Origin: Burkholderiaceae bacterium
GTDB taxonomy: Bacteria; Pseudomonadota; Gammaproteobacteria; Burkholderiales; Burkholderiaceae_C
Assembly: GCA_018780645.1 (NCBI GenBank)
Contig: JADMJJ010000058.1
Span: 1-51,559, forward strand
Reading direction: 5' to 3'
DNA length: 51,559 nt
Shown: in pieces, positions 24,480 to 32,484 of the stretch
Layout of the letters: each line of letters begins with the position of its first letter
Numbering within the stretch: the stretch's first letter is position 1
The notes under the pieces: generated by a model
Database searches by the model: none
The model's input: the letters and a program-made list of their open reading frames with translations, nothing else
Told to the model about the DNA's origin: nothing
Translations under genes and position numbers: made by a program

Positions 24480-25198
24480 GGGCCATACCTGCCCGCAGCA
24501 TCGCGACCGCCGCGCTGACGATCTGCTGTCTGCTGCCGGCCCTTGCGCAAGACCTCGCACCCAGGCAGCAGCCATGGGGCACGCCGATACAGATGGTGCT
24601 GGGCCTGACCTTGCTGGCGATGTTGCCGGCGCTGCTGGTCTGCCTGACTTCCTTTCTGCGCGTCGTCGTCGTGCTCTCCATGCTCCGGCATGCCATCGGC
24701 CTGCCCGAGACACCGCCGAACGTGGTGCTGATCGGCATGGCCATGTTGCTGACCGCCTTCACGATGGCCCCGGTATGGACGCAGGTCAACGAGCTGGCGG
24801 TGCAGCCCCTGATGCAGGGCCGGATCGACACGCTGGCCGCGATCGACCGAGGCATCCAGCCGCTGCGCGGCTTCATGCTGCGCCAGACGCAGGAGACCGA
24901 CATAGCCCTGATGCATGAGCTGTCCAAGAGGCCACCGCCCGCCAGCCTCGACGACGTGCCCCTGCCCCAGCTCGCTGCGGCCTTCATGGTGTCTGAGCTG
25001 CGTGCGGCCTTCCAGATCGGCTTCGTGATCTTCCTGCCCTTCCTGCTCATCGACCTGCTGGTTTCCAGCATTCTGATGGCCCTGGGCATGATGATGATGC
25101 CGCCGGTGACGATCGCCCTGCCTTTGAAGATACTGATGTTCGTGCTGGTGGATGGCTGGGGGCTCCTGCTGCGCGCCATCGTCGGCTCGTTCCATTGA
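24476..25198 (+). CDS. fliP: flagellar export gate protein FliP
   Basis: A 240-residue protein with a cleavable signal (residues 1-21) and four membrane segments. Diagnostic stretches are LTSFLRVVVVLSMLRHAIGLPETPPNVVLIGMAMLLTAFTM and AAFMVSELRAAFQIGFVIFLPFLLIDLLVSSILMALGMMMMPPV in parts. FliP is the main ring of the export gate. In most genomes fliQ follows at once; here the sigma factor gene follows, and fliQ opens the operon 18 kb upstream. Confidence 0.94.
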   Translation: MRAIPARSIATAALTICCLLPALAQDLAPRQQPWGTPIQMVLGLTLLAMLPALLVCLTSFLRVVVVLSMLRHAIGLPETPPNVVLIGMAMLLTAFTMAPVWTQVNELAVQPLMQGRIDTLAAIDRGIQPLRGFMLRQTQETDIALMHELSKRPPPASLDDVPLPQLAAAFMVSELRAAFQIGFVIFLPFLLIDLLVSSILMALGMMMMPPVTIALPLKILMFVLVDGWGLLLRAIVGSFH

Positions 25199-25213
25199 GA
25201 TCGTGGGCGCGCC

Positions 25214-25948
25214 GTGCTCGACCCGGAACCGGCCCAAGACCCGTTGCCGCGCGGCGACAACGAGGCCGAGATGTGGTGCAGCTACACCCGGCACCGCGAC
25301 CCCGCCATGCGCCAGCGCCTGATACAGCACTACCTGCCCTACGCCCGCATGCATGCCGCCACCCTGTACGCCGGCCGCTTCGGTGACGCCATCGAGTTCG
25401 GTGACTACTTCCAGCTGGCCTCGCTGGCCCTGGTCGAGGCCATCGACCGCTTCGATGCCGGGCGCGGCGTCAAATTCCAGACCTTCGCCGCCTACCGGAT
25501 TCGCGGCGCCATCCTCGATGGCGTGGAGTCCCTGACCGAACGCCACTGCCAGATCGCCGCCAGGCGCCGCATCCAGCAATCCCGACTGGCTTCGCTGATG
25601 GACGCCAGCGACGATGGCGAGCGCGGGGTGCTGGCCCAGCTGTCGGAGATCGGCATCGGCCTGGCCCTGGGCTTTCTGCTCGAGGACAGCGGCATGATCG
25701 CCGAGGGCGACAGCGCCGTGCACCCCGGACCGATACCGCAGTACGCCGAGGTCGAGCTCGTCCAGCTGAGGCGGTGTTTGCTGGAGGCGGTGGCACAGCT
25801 GCCGGACCAGCACAGGCATGTCATCACCGGCCACTACCTGCAGGCCCAGCCCTTCGAGCAGATCGCCGCCGAGCTGGGCCTGAGCAAGGGCCGCATCTCC
25901 CAGGTGCACAGGGCCGCCCTGCTGAGCCTGCGCGAGCAACTCGGCTAG
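25214..25948 (+). CDS. FliA-family sigma factor, divergent
   Basis: A 244-residue sigma-70-family protein with a GTG start. Region 2 (about 35-105) has the core YFQLASLALVEAIDRFDAGRGVKFQTFAAYRIRGAILDGV, as in FliA and other group 3 sigma factors. Region 4 (about 178-240) has the helix-turn-helix PFEQIAAELGLSKGRISQVHRAALLSLRE. Region 3 is unlike FliA: the DWVPRxVRR stretch is replaced by ESLTERHCQIAARRR. It may direct expression of this operon or of other genes; its target promoters were not found here. It is the last gene of the operon, 15 bases after fliP. Confidence 0.85.
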   Translation: MLDPEPAQDPLPRGDNEAEMWCSYTRHRDPAMRQRLIQHYLPYARMHAATLYAGRFGDAIEFGDYFQLASLALVEAIDRFDAGRGVKFQTFAAYRIRGAILDGVESLTERHCQIAARRRIQQSRLASLMDASDDGERGVLAQLSEIGIGLALGFLLEDSGMIAEGDSAVHPGPIPQYAEVELVQLRRCLLEAVAQLPDQHRHVITGHYLQAQPFEQIAAELGLSKGRISQVHRAALLSLREQLG

Positions 25949-25985
25949 GGCGCTGCACAATCCCACCAACCCAAGGAATCCCGCG

Positions 25986-27140
25986 ATGGCCGTGAGCAGC
26001 CGATTCTCCCGCCTCAACAGCTATCTGCAGCAGGATCCCGGCAACGCCGGGCTGCTGCAGGACGCCTTTGCCGCGGCCTGCGCGGAGTCGCTGTGGGATC
26101 AGGCCCAGGCACTGCTGCAGCAGGCCCAGGCGCTGGGCCACGCGCCACGGCAATGGGCCTTGCACCGGGCCCATCTGGCGATGGCGCGCCAGCGGTGGCC
26201 CGAGGCGCTGGCGCAGCTGGGCGAGCTGCAGCGAGACCCGCAGCTGGATGACCCGGCCCGGCTGGTACTGGCCACCGACGTGGCACAGATCCATCTGCGC
26301 CAGGGTCGGGTCGCCGAAGGTTTTGCCGCACTTGAGGCGATGGTCAATGCGCTGCCGCCCGGCGCATCGTTGGATGCGATCGTCGAGGAAACCTGGCTGC
26401 GCCTGCTGCACCGGGCCGGCCGTCTGGATGCAGCGCTGGAGTGGGGTCAGTCGCGCGAACAGGCCGGCAAGCTGAGCCCCACCGGCGCCGGGGTGCTCAG
26501 CCTGGTGGCGCTGGATGCCGCCCAGTTCGGTCACTGCCGGCGCTGGGCCGATCAGGCGCTGGCTGCACAGCCCGCCCAGATGGAGGCCGGCCTGGCGCGG
26601 GCCAGCCTCGCATTGGCCGGCAGCGATCCGGCCGAGGCGCTGCAGCGCTGCGAGCGGCTGGCCGCCGGCCGCGAGAACGACGGCCGAGTGCTGTCCACGC
26701 TGGGCGCCGCACGCCTGCTGAATCAGGACCTGCCCGGCGCTCGCTCGGCCTACGAACAGGCCGGCCGGTTGATGCCGGAGCACATCGGCACCTGGCATGG
26801 CCTGGCCTGGACCACGCTGCTGCAGGGCGATCTCGCGCTGGCCGAGGCCACGTTCCGCCACGCCTTGAGCCTGGACCGCAACTTCGCCGACAGCCATGGC
26901 GGCCTGGGCGTGGTGCTGGCCGCCGCCGGGCGGCGAGCCGAGGCGTCTGAAGCGATACGTCGCGCGCTGGGGCTGGACCCGCGCAGTGTCGCCGGCCACT
27001 ATGCGCAACTGCTGCTCGACGATCCCGAGGTCGATCGCACCCGCCTGCTGGCACTGGCCAGGCGCCTGTTCGGCTCGCAGGCAACGCCCGGCGGCGAAAG
27101 CATCGTGGCCCTGCTGGCCAGGCGGGCGGGCGGGCCTTGA
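25986..27140 (+). CDS. tetratricopeptide-repeat protein
   Basis: A 384-residue protein with a series of TPR-type helix pairs; the clearest are residues about 235-330 (LGAARLLNQDLPGARSAYEQAGRLMPEHIGTWHGLAWTTLLQGDLALAEATFRHALSL, in parts). There is no signal peptide, so it is probably cytoplasmic. It starts 37 bases after the sigma factor with AAGGAA before the ATG, and could be cotranscribed with the flagellar-type operon. TPR proteins act as scaffolds; the partner is unknown. Confidence 0.75.
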   Translation: MAVSSRFSRLNSYLQQDPGNAGLLQDAFAAACAESLWDQAQALLQQAQALGHAPRQWALHRAHLAMARQRWPEALAQLGELQRDPQLDDPARLVLATDVAQIHLRQGRVAEGFAALEAMVNALPPGASLDAIVEETWLRLLHRAGRLDAALEWGQSREQAGKLSPTGAGVLSLVALDAAQFGHCRRWADQALAAQPAQMEAGLARASLALAGSDPAEALQRCERLAAGRENDGRVLSTLGAARLLNQDLPGARSAYEQAGRLMPEHIGTWHGLAWTTLLQGDLALAEATFRHALSLDRNFADSHGGLGVVLAAAGRRAEASEAIRRALGLDPRSVAGHYAQLLLDDPEVDRTRLLALARRLFGSQATPGGESIVALLARRAGGP

Positions 27141-27193
27141 CGGGCGACGGCCGTGCCAGAATCCGGCAGTCTTCTCCAACGCCCAGGCCCATC

Positions 27194-27577
27194 ATGTCCC
27201 GACGATTGATCAGTTCCGGCTCCACTTTCGAGCACGATATCGGCTACTCGAGGGCCGTCGTCGATGGCGACTGGGTGTTCGTCTCGGGCACCACCGGTTT
27301 CGACTACAAGACCATGACGGTGGCCGATGACCTGCTGGAGCAGACCGAACAGTGCCTGAAGAACATAGGGGCCGCGCTGAGCGAAGCAGGCGCCGGGTTT
27401 GCTGACATCGTGCGGGTCACCTATGTTCTGCCCAATGCCGCCGAGTTCCCGGCCTGCTGGCCGGTGCTGCGCAAGTATTTCGGCGAGGTGAGGCCGGCGG
27501 CGATGATGATCTCGGCCGGCCTGGCCGACCCAAGGATGAAAATCGAGATCGAGGTCACGGCCCGCAAGCGGGCATGA
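27194..27577 (+). CDS. RidA/YjgF-family protein
   Basis: A 127-residue protein of the RidA (YjgF/YER057c/UK114) family, which contains imine deaminases and related enzymes. Characteristic stretches are YSRAVVDGDWVFVSGTTGFD near the N-terminus, DIVRVTYVLPNAAEFPACWPVLRKYFG in the middle and AAMMISAGLADPRMKIEIEVTA at the end. The Arg that binds the substrate carboxylate in RidA proper (usually in ARxxxxV) is not in its usual place here, so it probably belongs to another subgroup. The next gene overlaps it by four bases. Confidence 0.85.
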   Translation: MSRRLISSGSTFEHDIGYSRAVVDGDWVFVSGTTGFDYKTMTVADDLLEQTEQCLKNIGAALSEAGAGFADIVRVTYVLPNAAEFPACWPVLRKYFGEVRPAAMMISAGLADPRMKIEIEVTARKRA

Positions 27578-28101
27578 GTTTCGACTTGCACACCGCCTCG
27601 GTGCCGGTGTTCCAACGTTATCTTGAGCGCCTTGACGGCCTGGTCCTGACCGCCCAGCGGCACACCCAGAGCCACAAGCTGGCAGCGCACGAACTGTTGG
27701 GCGCACGCCTGGCCTCCGACATGGCGCCATTCTCCGGCCAGGTGGAGATGGCCGCCCACTTCGCGCTGCGCGCCTGCTTCCCGCTGGCCGGCCGGCCGGT
27801 GCCGGCCCATGGCGAGTTCGCCTCCGACTTCGAGGGCCTGCGGGGCCGCATCGCCCAGGCGCTGGCCCTGCTGGCCGAGCTGTCGCCGGCTGACTTCGAC
27901 CTCGCGCCCGGGCGCAGGCTGGAGAGCCAGGCGGGCAGCGCCCGCGTCTCGCTGCCGGCGGCGGAGTTCCTGACGCTGTACGCGCTGCCCAACTTCTTTT
28001 TCCATCTCGGCAGCGCCTACGCCGTGCTGCGCAGCCTGGGCCTGCCACTGGGCAAGCAAGACTTCGATGGCTTCCACCACTATCCCTCCAGCCCGCCATG
28101 A
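27574..28101 (+). CDS. DUF1993 family protein
   Basis: A 175-residue protein of DUF1993, a predicted four-helix-bundle family related to DinB-like proteins. Recognisable are the start FDLHTASVPVFQRYLERLDGLVLTA, the middle DMAPFSGQVEMAAHFA and the end LPNFFFHLGSAYAVLRSLGLPLGKQDFDGF, all close to the family pattern. A His in FFFHLGSAY and another in AAHF could bind a metal. The function is not known. It overlaps the RidA gene before and the HAD gene after, forming a three-gene unit. Confidence 0.88.
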   Translation: MSFDLHTASVPVFQRYLERLDGLVLTAQRHTQSHKLAAHELLGARLASDMAPFSGQVEMAAHFALRACFPLAGRPVPAHGEFASDFEGLRGRIAQALALLAELSPADFDLAPGRRLESQAGSARVSLPAAEFLTLYALPNFFFHLGSAYAVLRSLGLPLGKQDFDGFHHYPSSPP

Positions 28102-28742
28102 CCGCGCCTACCCGCACCGATCTGCCCGTTGACGCCCTGCTATTCGATGTGGGCGGGGTGCTGATCGACATCGACTTCAAGCGGGCACTGCGCCACTGGG
28201 CCGGGTCCTCGGGCCTGGACGAGGCCCTGCTGGCCCAGCGCTTCTCGCCCGACCGCGACTACGAGGCCCATGAGCGCGGCGAGCTGGCCTCGACCGGCTT
28301 CTTCTCGGCGCTGCGCGGCAGCCTGCAAGTGGAACTGAGCGACGCGCAGCTGCTGGCCGGCTGGAACGCCATCTTCATCGGGCCCTTTGCCGGGGTGGCC
28401 ACCCTGCTGCAGCAGCTCGGCACGCAGCTGCCCATCTACCTGTTCTCCAATACCAACCGGGCCCACTACGCCTTCTGGGGCAGCGAGTACCCGGACTTGC
28501 TGGCACCGGTGAGGCAGGTGTTCTGCTCGCACGAGATCGGGTTGCGCAAGCCGTCGGTCCAGGCCTACGCCCATGTCATCGCCCAGATCGGTCTGCCCGC
28601 GCAGCGCATCGCCTTCTTCGACGACTCCGCCCTCAATGTCGACGGCGCCCGCCAGGCCGGCCTGCAAGCCTTTGTGACGGCCGGTCCCGATGCCCTGCGC
28701 CAGGCGCTGACCCGCGATCTGGGCCTCTCCTTGGCACGCTGA
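28098..28742 (+). CDS. HAD-superfamily hydrolase
   Basis: A 214-residue phosphatase-like protein. Motif I is LLFDVGGVLIDID (near residues 14-26); the first Asp is present but the second position of DxD is G, as in many YihX-like members with DxGGV. Motif II is YLFSNTNRAH, the Lys/Arg region is EIGLRKPSVQAY and motif III is IAFFDDSALNVDGARQAG. It is likely a small-molecule or nucleotide-sugar phosphatase of the YihX type; the substrate is not readable. The start overlaps the preceding gene by four bases. Confidence 0.88.
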   Translation: MTAPTRTDLPVDALLFDVGGVLIDIDFKRALRHWAGSSGLDEALLAQRFSPDRDYEAHERGELASTGFFSALRGSLQVELSDAQLLAGWNAIFIGPFAGVATLLQQLGTQLPIYLFSNTNRAHYAFWGSEYPDLLAPVRQVFCSHEIGLRKPSVQAYAHVIAQIGLPAQRIAFFDDSALNVDGARQAGLQAFVTAGPDALRQALTRDLGLSLAR

Positions 28743-28847
28743 TCGCACAAAACGTTACCTTCAGACCACTCGGACGGCTGGGCAATGGCGCGCTAACGGC
28801 ATAATCAAACCCACAGGGAGGTTCAACTCGTTGTTTTGAGGAACCTC

Positions 28848-29372
28848 ATGAAATTCAGAGAAGTCATTCTTTTTTCCGGTGAACGATTCGAGGTGCCCCA
28901 AGGCATCCAGCGCATTGACCACAACGCCACCCATGGTTGGCAGCTGCGTTACGCGGGCACCAAGCTTTTTTCGGACCACAGCCAGGACGGCACCGGTGCC
29001 GCCGAGGCCCTGGCCAAGGCGACCAAGGAATTGCTGCGGCGCATCACCAAGCTCCCTGCACCCTCTCGGCTGCGACGCAGCCCCAATGAGAACAAGACCA
29101 ATGACCTGCCCGTGGGCATCTCCGGCCCGATCGTGCGCCAGCGCAAGGGCATGTCGGTGCGGGACTGCAGTTTCTCGGTCTCCCTGCCGCGCTTTGGCGA
29201 GACGGCCAAGCGCCGCAGCGTCTATATCGGCACCGAGAACACCTATACGGTGGAACGCTACCACGCAGCGCTGGCCAAGGCCGTCGAGTTGCGCACCAAG
29301 GCGGAGGAGACCTATCAGCGCGCCGCCACCAAGGCCAAGCGCGCCGAGGGTCAGGTGCTGAAGGTCAAGTGA
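28848..29372 (+). CDS. unrecognised basic protein, possible AP2-like fold
   Basis: A 174-residue, lysine- and arginine-rich protein with GAGGAA five bases before ATG 28848. The N-terminal part (IQRIDHNATHGWQLRYAGTKLFSD) repeats a beta pattern seen again around residues 100-130 (SFSVSLPRFGETAKRRSVYIGTEN), faintly like AP2-type DNA-binding modules. The C-terminal 45 residues are a highly charged helix (ELRTKAEETYQRAATKAKRAEG). It may bind nucleic acid. The call is uncertain and no function is assigned. Confidence 0.6.
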   Translation: MKFREVILFSGERFEVPQGIQRIDHNATHGWQLRYAGTKLFSDHSQDGTGAAEALAKATKELLRRITKLPAPSRLRRSPNENKTNDLPVGISGPIVRQRKGMSVRDCSFSVSLPRFGETAKRRSVYIGTENTYTVERYHAALAKAVELRTKAEETYQRAATKAKRAEGQVLKVK

Positions 29373-29427
29373 GGCGATAGCCTGGTGAGGCCCGGCGATG
29401 CCGGGGCGATAACCATTTTGTCCAGGA

Positions 29428-29467
29428 CAAAGCCGTGGTGGCGCACAATCGTGCCATCACGGCTTTG
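29428..29467. terminator. 17-bp hairpin between two genes
   Basis: CAAAGCCGTG... (29428-29444) pairs with its complement at 29451-29467 over 17 positions, two of them G-T, with a 6-base loop. It lies between the stop at 29372 and the lipocalin start at 29476. No T-run follows on either strand, so it may be a weak terminator or an mRNA-stabilising structure. Confidence 0.45.
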
Positions 29468-29475
29468 GGCCCACT

Positions 29476-30027
29476 ATGTCACGACCCCTCATCTTCATCG
29501 CAAGGGCGCTGCTGCTCACGGCTGCGCTCACGCTCGGCGCCTGCTCCGCCGGCCTGCCCGAGGGCATCAGCGCGGTCACGCCCTTCGACTTGAAGCGGTA
29601 TGAAGGCACCTGGTACGAGATCGCCCGGCTCGACCATTCCTTCGAGCGCGGCCTCAGCGATGTCAGTGCACGCTACCGCGCCAAACCCGATGGTAGTGTT
29701 GAAGTGATCAACCGAGGTTTCGATTCCAAGAGCGGCGAATGGCGCCAGGCGACGGGCAAGGCCCAGTTCACCGGCCCCTCTGACCGGGGCTCGCTGAAGG
29801 TCTCGTTCTTCGGCCCCTTCTACGGCGGCTATCACGTCATGGCGCTGGACCAGCAGGCCTACCGCTGGTCCATGGTCGTCGGTCCGGACCGGGACTATCT
29901 GTGGATACTGTCCCGCGACAAGCAGCTGAGCCCGGCCGTGCGCGAGGATCTGCTGCGACGGGCGAAGGCGGCAGGCATCGCGGTGGAGCGCCTGATCTGG
30001 GTCGCCCACACCCGCCAGGACGGCTGA
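29476..30027 (+). CDS. blc: lipocalin, Blc-type outer-membrane lipoprotein
   Basis: A 183-residue lipoprotein. The signal ends in LTLGAC with Cys23 as the lipid-bearing residue. The lipocalin box GTWYEIARLDHSFERGL is at residues 44-60 and is followed by the Blc-type features KAQFTGPSDRGSLKVSFFGPFYGGYHV and YLWILSRDKQLSPAVREDLLRRAKAAG. Blc proteins bind lysophospholipids at the outer membrane, often under stress. The gene is convergent with the transporter genes beginning at 30041 and separated by only 13 bases. Confidence 0.92.
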   Translation: MSRPLIFIARALLLTAALTLGACSAGLPEGISAVTPFDLKRYEGTWYEIARLDHSFERGLSDVSARYRAKPDGSVEVINRGFDSKSGEWRQATGKAQFTGPSDRGSLKVSFFGPFYGGYHVMALDQQAYRWSMVVGPDRDYLWILSRDKQLSPAVREDLLRRAKAAGIAVERLIWVAHTRQDG

Positions 30028-30040
30028 ACGCCGGCTGCGC

Positions 30041-30817
30041 TCAACCCATGCGGCGGCGGCACCAGTAGCTCAGCGCATCGACCAGGGCCACCAGCAGCAG
30101 CATCGCGCCCAGCACGGTCGCCGTCTTACCCATCTGGAACAGGCCCATGTGAAAGGCCAGCAGCTGGCCCAGCCCGCCGGCCCCGACCACACCCAGCACG
30201 GCGGCGGCGCGGATATTGTTCTCCCAGCGGTACAGGGTGTAGCTGAGCAGCTGCGGCAGCACCTGGGGCAGGCCGGCATAGAGCAACACCCGCCCCTTGC
30301 CCACCCCCTGCGCACGCAGCGCAAGGCTTGGGCCGGGCTCGATATTCTCCAGCGCATCCGCGAACAGCCGGCCCAGCACGCCGGTGGTGTGCACGGCCAG
30401 CGCCAGGGTGCCGGCCAGCGGCCCGAGACCGGCCGAGATCAACAGGAGCGCCGCCCACACCAGCTCGGGCACCGAGCGCAGGGCATTCAGCAGCAGGCGC
30501 AGCGGCATCCGGCCGGTGAAGGGGCCGATGGAGCGCCCATCGCCTGGCAGCCGGCTCGCCGGCCAGGCCAGCAGCAGGCCGGCCGCCGCTGCGATCAGGG
30601 TGCCCAGGGCCGACATGGCCAGGGTCTCCAGCGCGCCCCAGCCGACCTTGCGCACAAAGGCCGGACTCAGATCGGGCGGAAAGAACTCAGCCAGGAAGCG
30701 GCCCATGCTGCGCGCGGCATCAACAGAGAAGAACTGCGCCCATTGCAGGTCCAGCGACCAGAAGCTGGCCAACACCAGCAAGGCCAGGGCGGCCAAGAAG
30801 ACTCGGCCTCGGCTCAT
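30041..30817 (-). CDS. ABC transporter permease, PhnE-like (second)
   Basis: A 258-residue membrane protein with about six helices and the permease signature ALRAQGVGKGRVLLYAGLPQVLPQLLSYTLYRWENNIRAAAVLGVVGAGG in parts, the loop that contacts the ATPase in PhnE proteins. ATG 30817 overlaps the previous permease gene by four bases. It is the last gene of the senA-phnDCEE-like unit. The name phnE is by similarity; the substrate could be a selenium oxyanion, phosphonate or another small anion. Confidence 0.85.
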   Translation of the reverse strand: MSRGRVFLAALALLVLASFWSLDLQWAQFFSVDAARSMGRFLAEFFPPDLSPAFVRKVGWGALETLAMSALGTLIAAAAGLLLAWPASRLPGDGRSIGPFTGRMPLRLLLNALRSVPELVWAALLLISAGLGPLAGTLALAVHTTGVLGRLFADALENIEPGPSLALRAQGVGKGRVLLYAGLPQVLPQLLSYTLYRWENNIRAAAVLGVVGAGGLGQLLAFHMGLFQMGKTATVLGAMLLLVALVDALSYWCRRRMG

Positions 30818-31644
30818 GCCAACACCCTGCGCAACCAGGCGCTGCTGCGGTCGGCCAGGGCCACCAGGGCCATGAAGACCAGCAACATCGTCGAGACTTC
30901 GGCGCCGTTGAACATCTTCATGGAGCCATCCAGCTGCTGGCCCAGCCCACCGGCGCCGACAAAGCCGAGCACCACCGAGGAGCGGATCGCACACTCCCAT
31001 CGGTAGACGGTGTAGGAACACAGCTCGGCCGCGTTCTGCGGCAGCAGCGCGTAGAAGAAAGTCTGCAGCCGCGAGCCGCCGCAACGCAGCAGCGCCTCGC
31101 CGACCTGGCCGTCACCGCTTTCCAGGATCTCGCCATAGACCTTGCCCAGCATGCCGCCGTAGGTCAGCGCAATCGCCAGCACGCCGGCGGTGGGGCCGAG
31201 ACCTACCACGCGCACGAACACCAGCGCCCAGACCAGTTCGGGCACGCTGCGCAGGGCGATCATCAGCCAGCGCAGCAGTTGCCTGAGGTAGAACGGCCCC
31301 AGGGCCATGCGCCCGCTCAAGGCCGAGATCGACAGCACGCGGGTCGAAAGCAGGGTCAGCGGAATGGCCAGCAGCAGGGCCAGCGTGATGCCGGCGGTGG
31401 CCATGGCCACGGTGCGCCAGGTCTCGCGCGCTACGAGCAGCAGGAAGTCCGGCTGCAGCGATGGCGGAAAGAAGTCGCCCAGAAAGCGCGCACTGACGCG
31501 CAGGCTGTCCGGCTCCAGCAGAACCCAGGGCCGGAACTCGGTCGCCAGGCCCAGCGGCCACAGCAGCACCAGGCCGGTGCCGAGCCAGAACAGCCGGCCC
31601 AGCCAGGCCGGGTCGCGCAGGGCCGCGTTGCCCGCGGCACTCAT
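30814..31644 (-). CDS. ABC transporter permease, PhnE-like (first)
   Basis: A 276-residue membrane protein, a paralogue of the following permease. Shared features are ALRSVPELVWALVFVRVVGLGPTAGVLAIALTYGGMLGKVYGEILE and YRWECAIRSSVVLGFVGAGGLG in parts. The two together would form a heterodimeric channel. Its start overlaps the ATPase gene by four bases (31641-31644), so it is tightly coupled to it. No signs of damage. Confidence 0.85.
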   Translation of the reverse strand: MSAAGNAALRDPAWLGRLFWLGTGLVLLWPLGLATEFRPWVLLEPDSLRVSARFLGDFFPPSLQPDFLLLVARETWRTVAMATAGITLALLLAIPLTLLSTRVLSISALSGRMALGPFYLRQLLRWLMIALRSVPELVWALVFVRVVGLGPTAGVLAIALTYGGMLGKVYGEILESGDGQVGEALLRCGGSRLQTFFYALLPQNAAELCSYTVYRWECAIRSSVVLGFVGAGGLGQQLDGSMKMFNGAEVSTMLLVFMALVALADRSSAWLRRVLA

Positions 31645-32474
31645 CGACAGGTGGCGCCCACCAGGCGCGCGGCGTCGCTGTTCACTAGCGGCGGTGCGGG
31701 CGCCGTGTCGTGCAGCTCGTCCTCATGCTGGGCATACAGCGCGGTCAGCCGGGCCGGCGTGACCTCGGCCGAAGGCAGATCGAAGGCCAGCACGCCATCG
31801 CGCAGGCCGACGATGCGCGGAAACTGCGTCAGCGCCATCTCGACCTGGTGCAGCGAGGCCACCAGCGTCACACCGCGAGCCCGCGCCTCATCGACCAGGG
31901 TCGCGCAGGCCTGGGCGGCGCGGGTCGGGTCGAGCGCGGACAAGGGCTCGTCGATCAGCCACAGCCCGGCCGGCGCCAGCAGCGCCCGCGCCAGGCCGAC
32001 GCGCTGGCGCTCGCCGCCGGACAGGCGATCGACGCGCTCGAACAGCTTGTCCGCCAGATCGAAGCGGGCCAGCGCCCCCTGCGCCGCGGCCATGTCGATC
32101 GGATGGAGCAGCGAGCGCAGGCTGGCCCACAGGCTCATCGCCGGCAGCCGCCCGGCCAACACCGCGGTGACGACGCGCTGGCGCGGCGGCAGCGGCGGCA
32201 CCTGAGGCGCCAGGAACAGGCGGCCGCGCAGTCGCTGCAGCGCGCGCCGCGGCAGGGTCCAGGGATTGATGCCGTCCAGCTGCAGCTCGCCTTCGGCCGG
32301 CGGCAGGGCGCAGGCCAGCAGCTGCAGCAGGGTGGTCTTGCCGGCACCCGAGGGGCCGATCACGGCCACGGGCTCGCCCTGCGCGATGCGCAGCGTGATC
32401 GGCTGCAAGGCGGGGGCGGCACCGGGCCGGGCCGCCGGATGGCGCGCCGCCGCCGCAACAAGCGCGATCTTCAA
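31641..32474 (-). CDS. ABC transporter ATPase, PhnC-like
   Basis: A 277-residue ATPase. Walker A is GPSGAGKTT (residues 40-48), the Q-loop is APQVPPLPPRQ, the ABC signature LSGGERQRVGLARALL starts at 151, Walker B is LWLIDEPLSALD and the switch His is in LVASLHQVEMA. It matches PhnC-type proteins and powers the two permeases encoded after it. It begins 10 bases after the binding-protein gene stop. All motifs are intact. Confidence 0.9.
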   Translation of the reverse strand: MKIALVAAAARHPAARPGAAPALQPITLRIAQGEPVAVIGPSGAGKTTLLQLLACALPPAEGELQLDGINPWTLPRRALQRLRGRLFLAPQVPPLPPRQRVVTAVLAGRLPAMSLWASLRSLLHPIDMAAAQGALARFDLADKLFERVDRLSGGERQRVGLARALLAPAGLWLIDEPLSALDPTRAAQACATLVDEARARGVTLVASLHQVEMALTQFPRIVGLRDGVLAFDLPSAEVTPARLTALYAQHEDELHDTAPAPPLVNSDAARLVGATCR

Positions 32475-32484
32475 CGGCCGTCGC

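Noticed and set aside
24455-26017. Long minus-strand frame opposite fliP and the sigma factor
   Set aside because: It overlaps well-supported genes completely and its product is compositionally biased.
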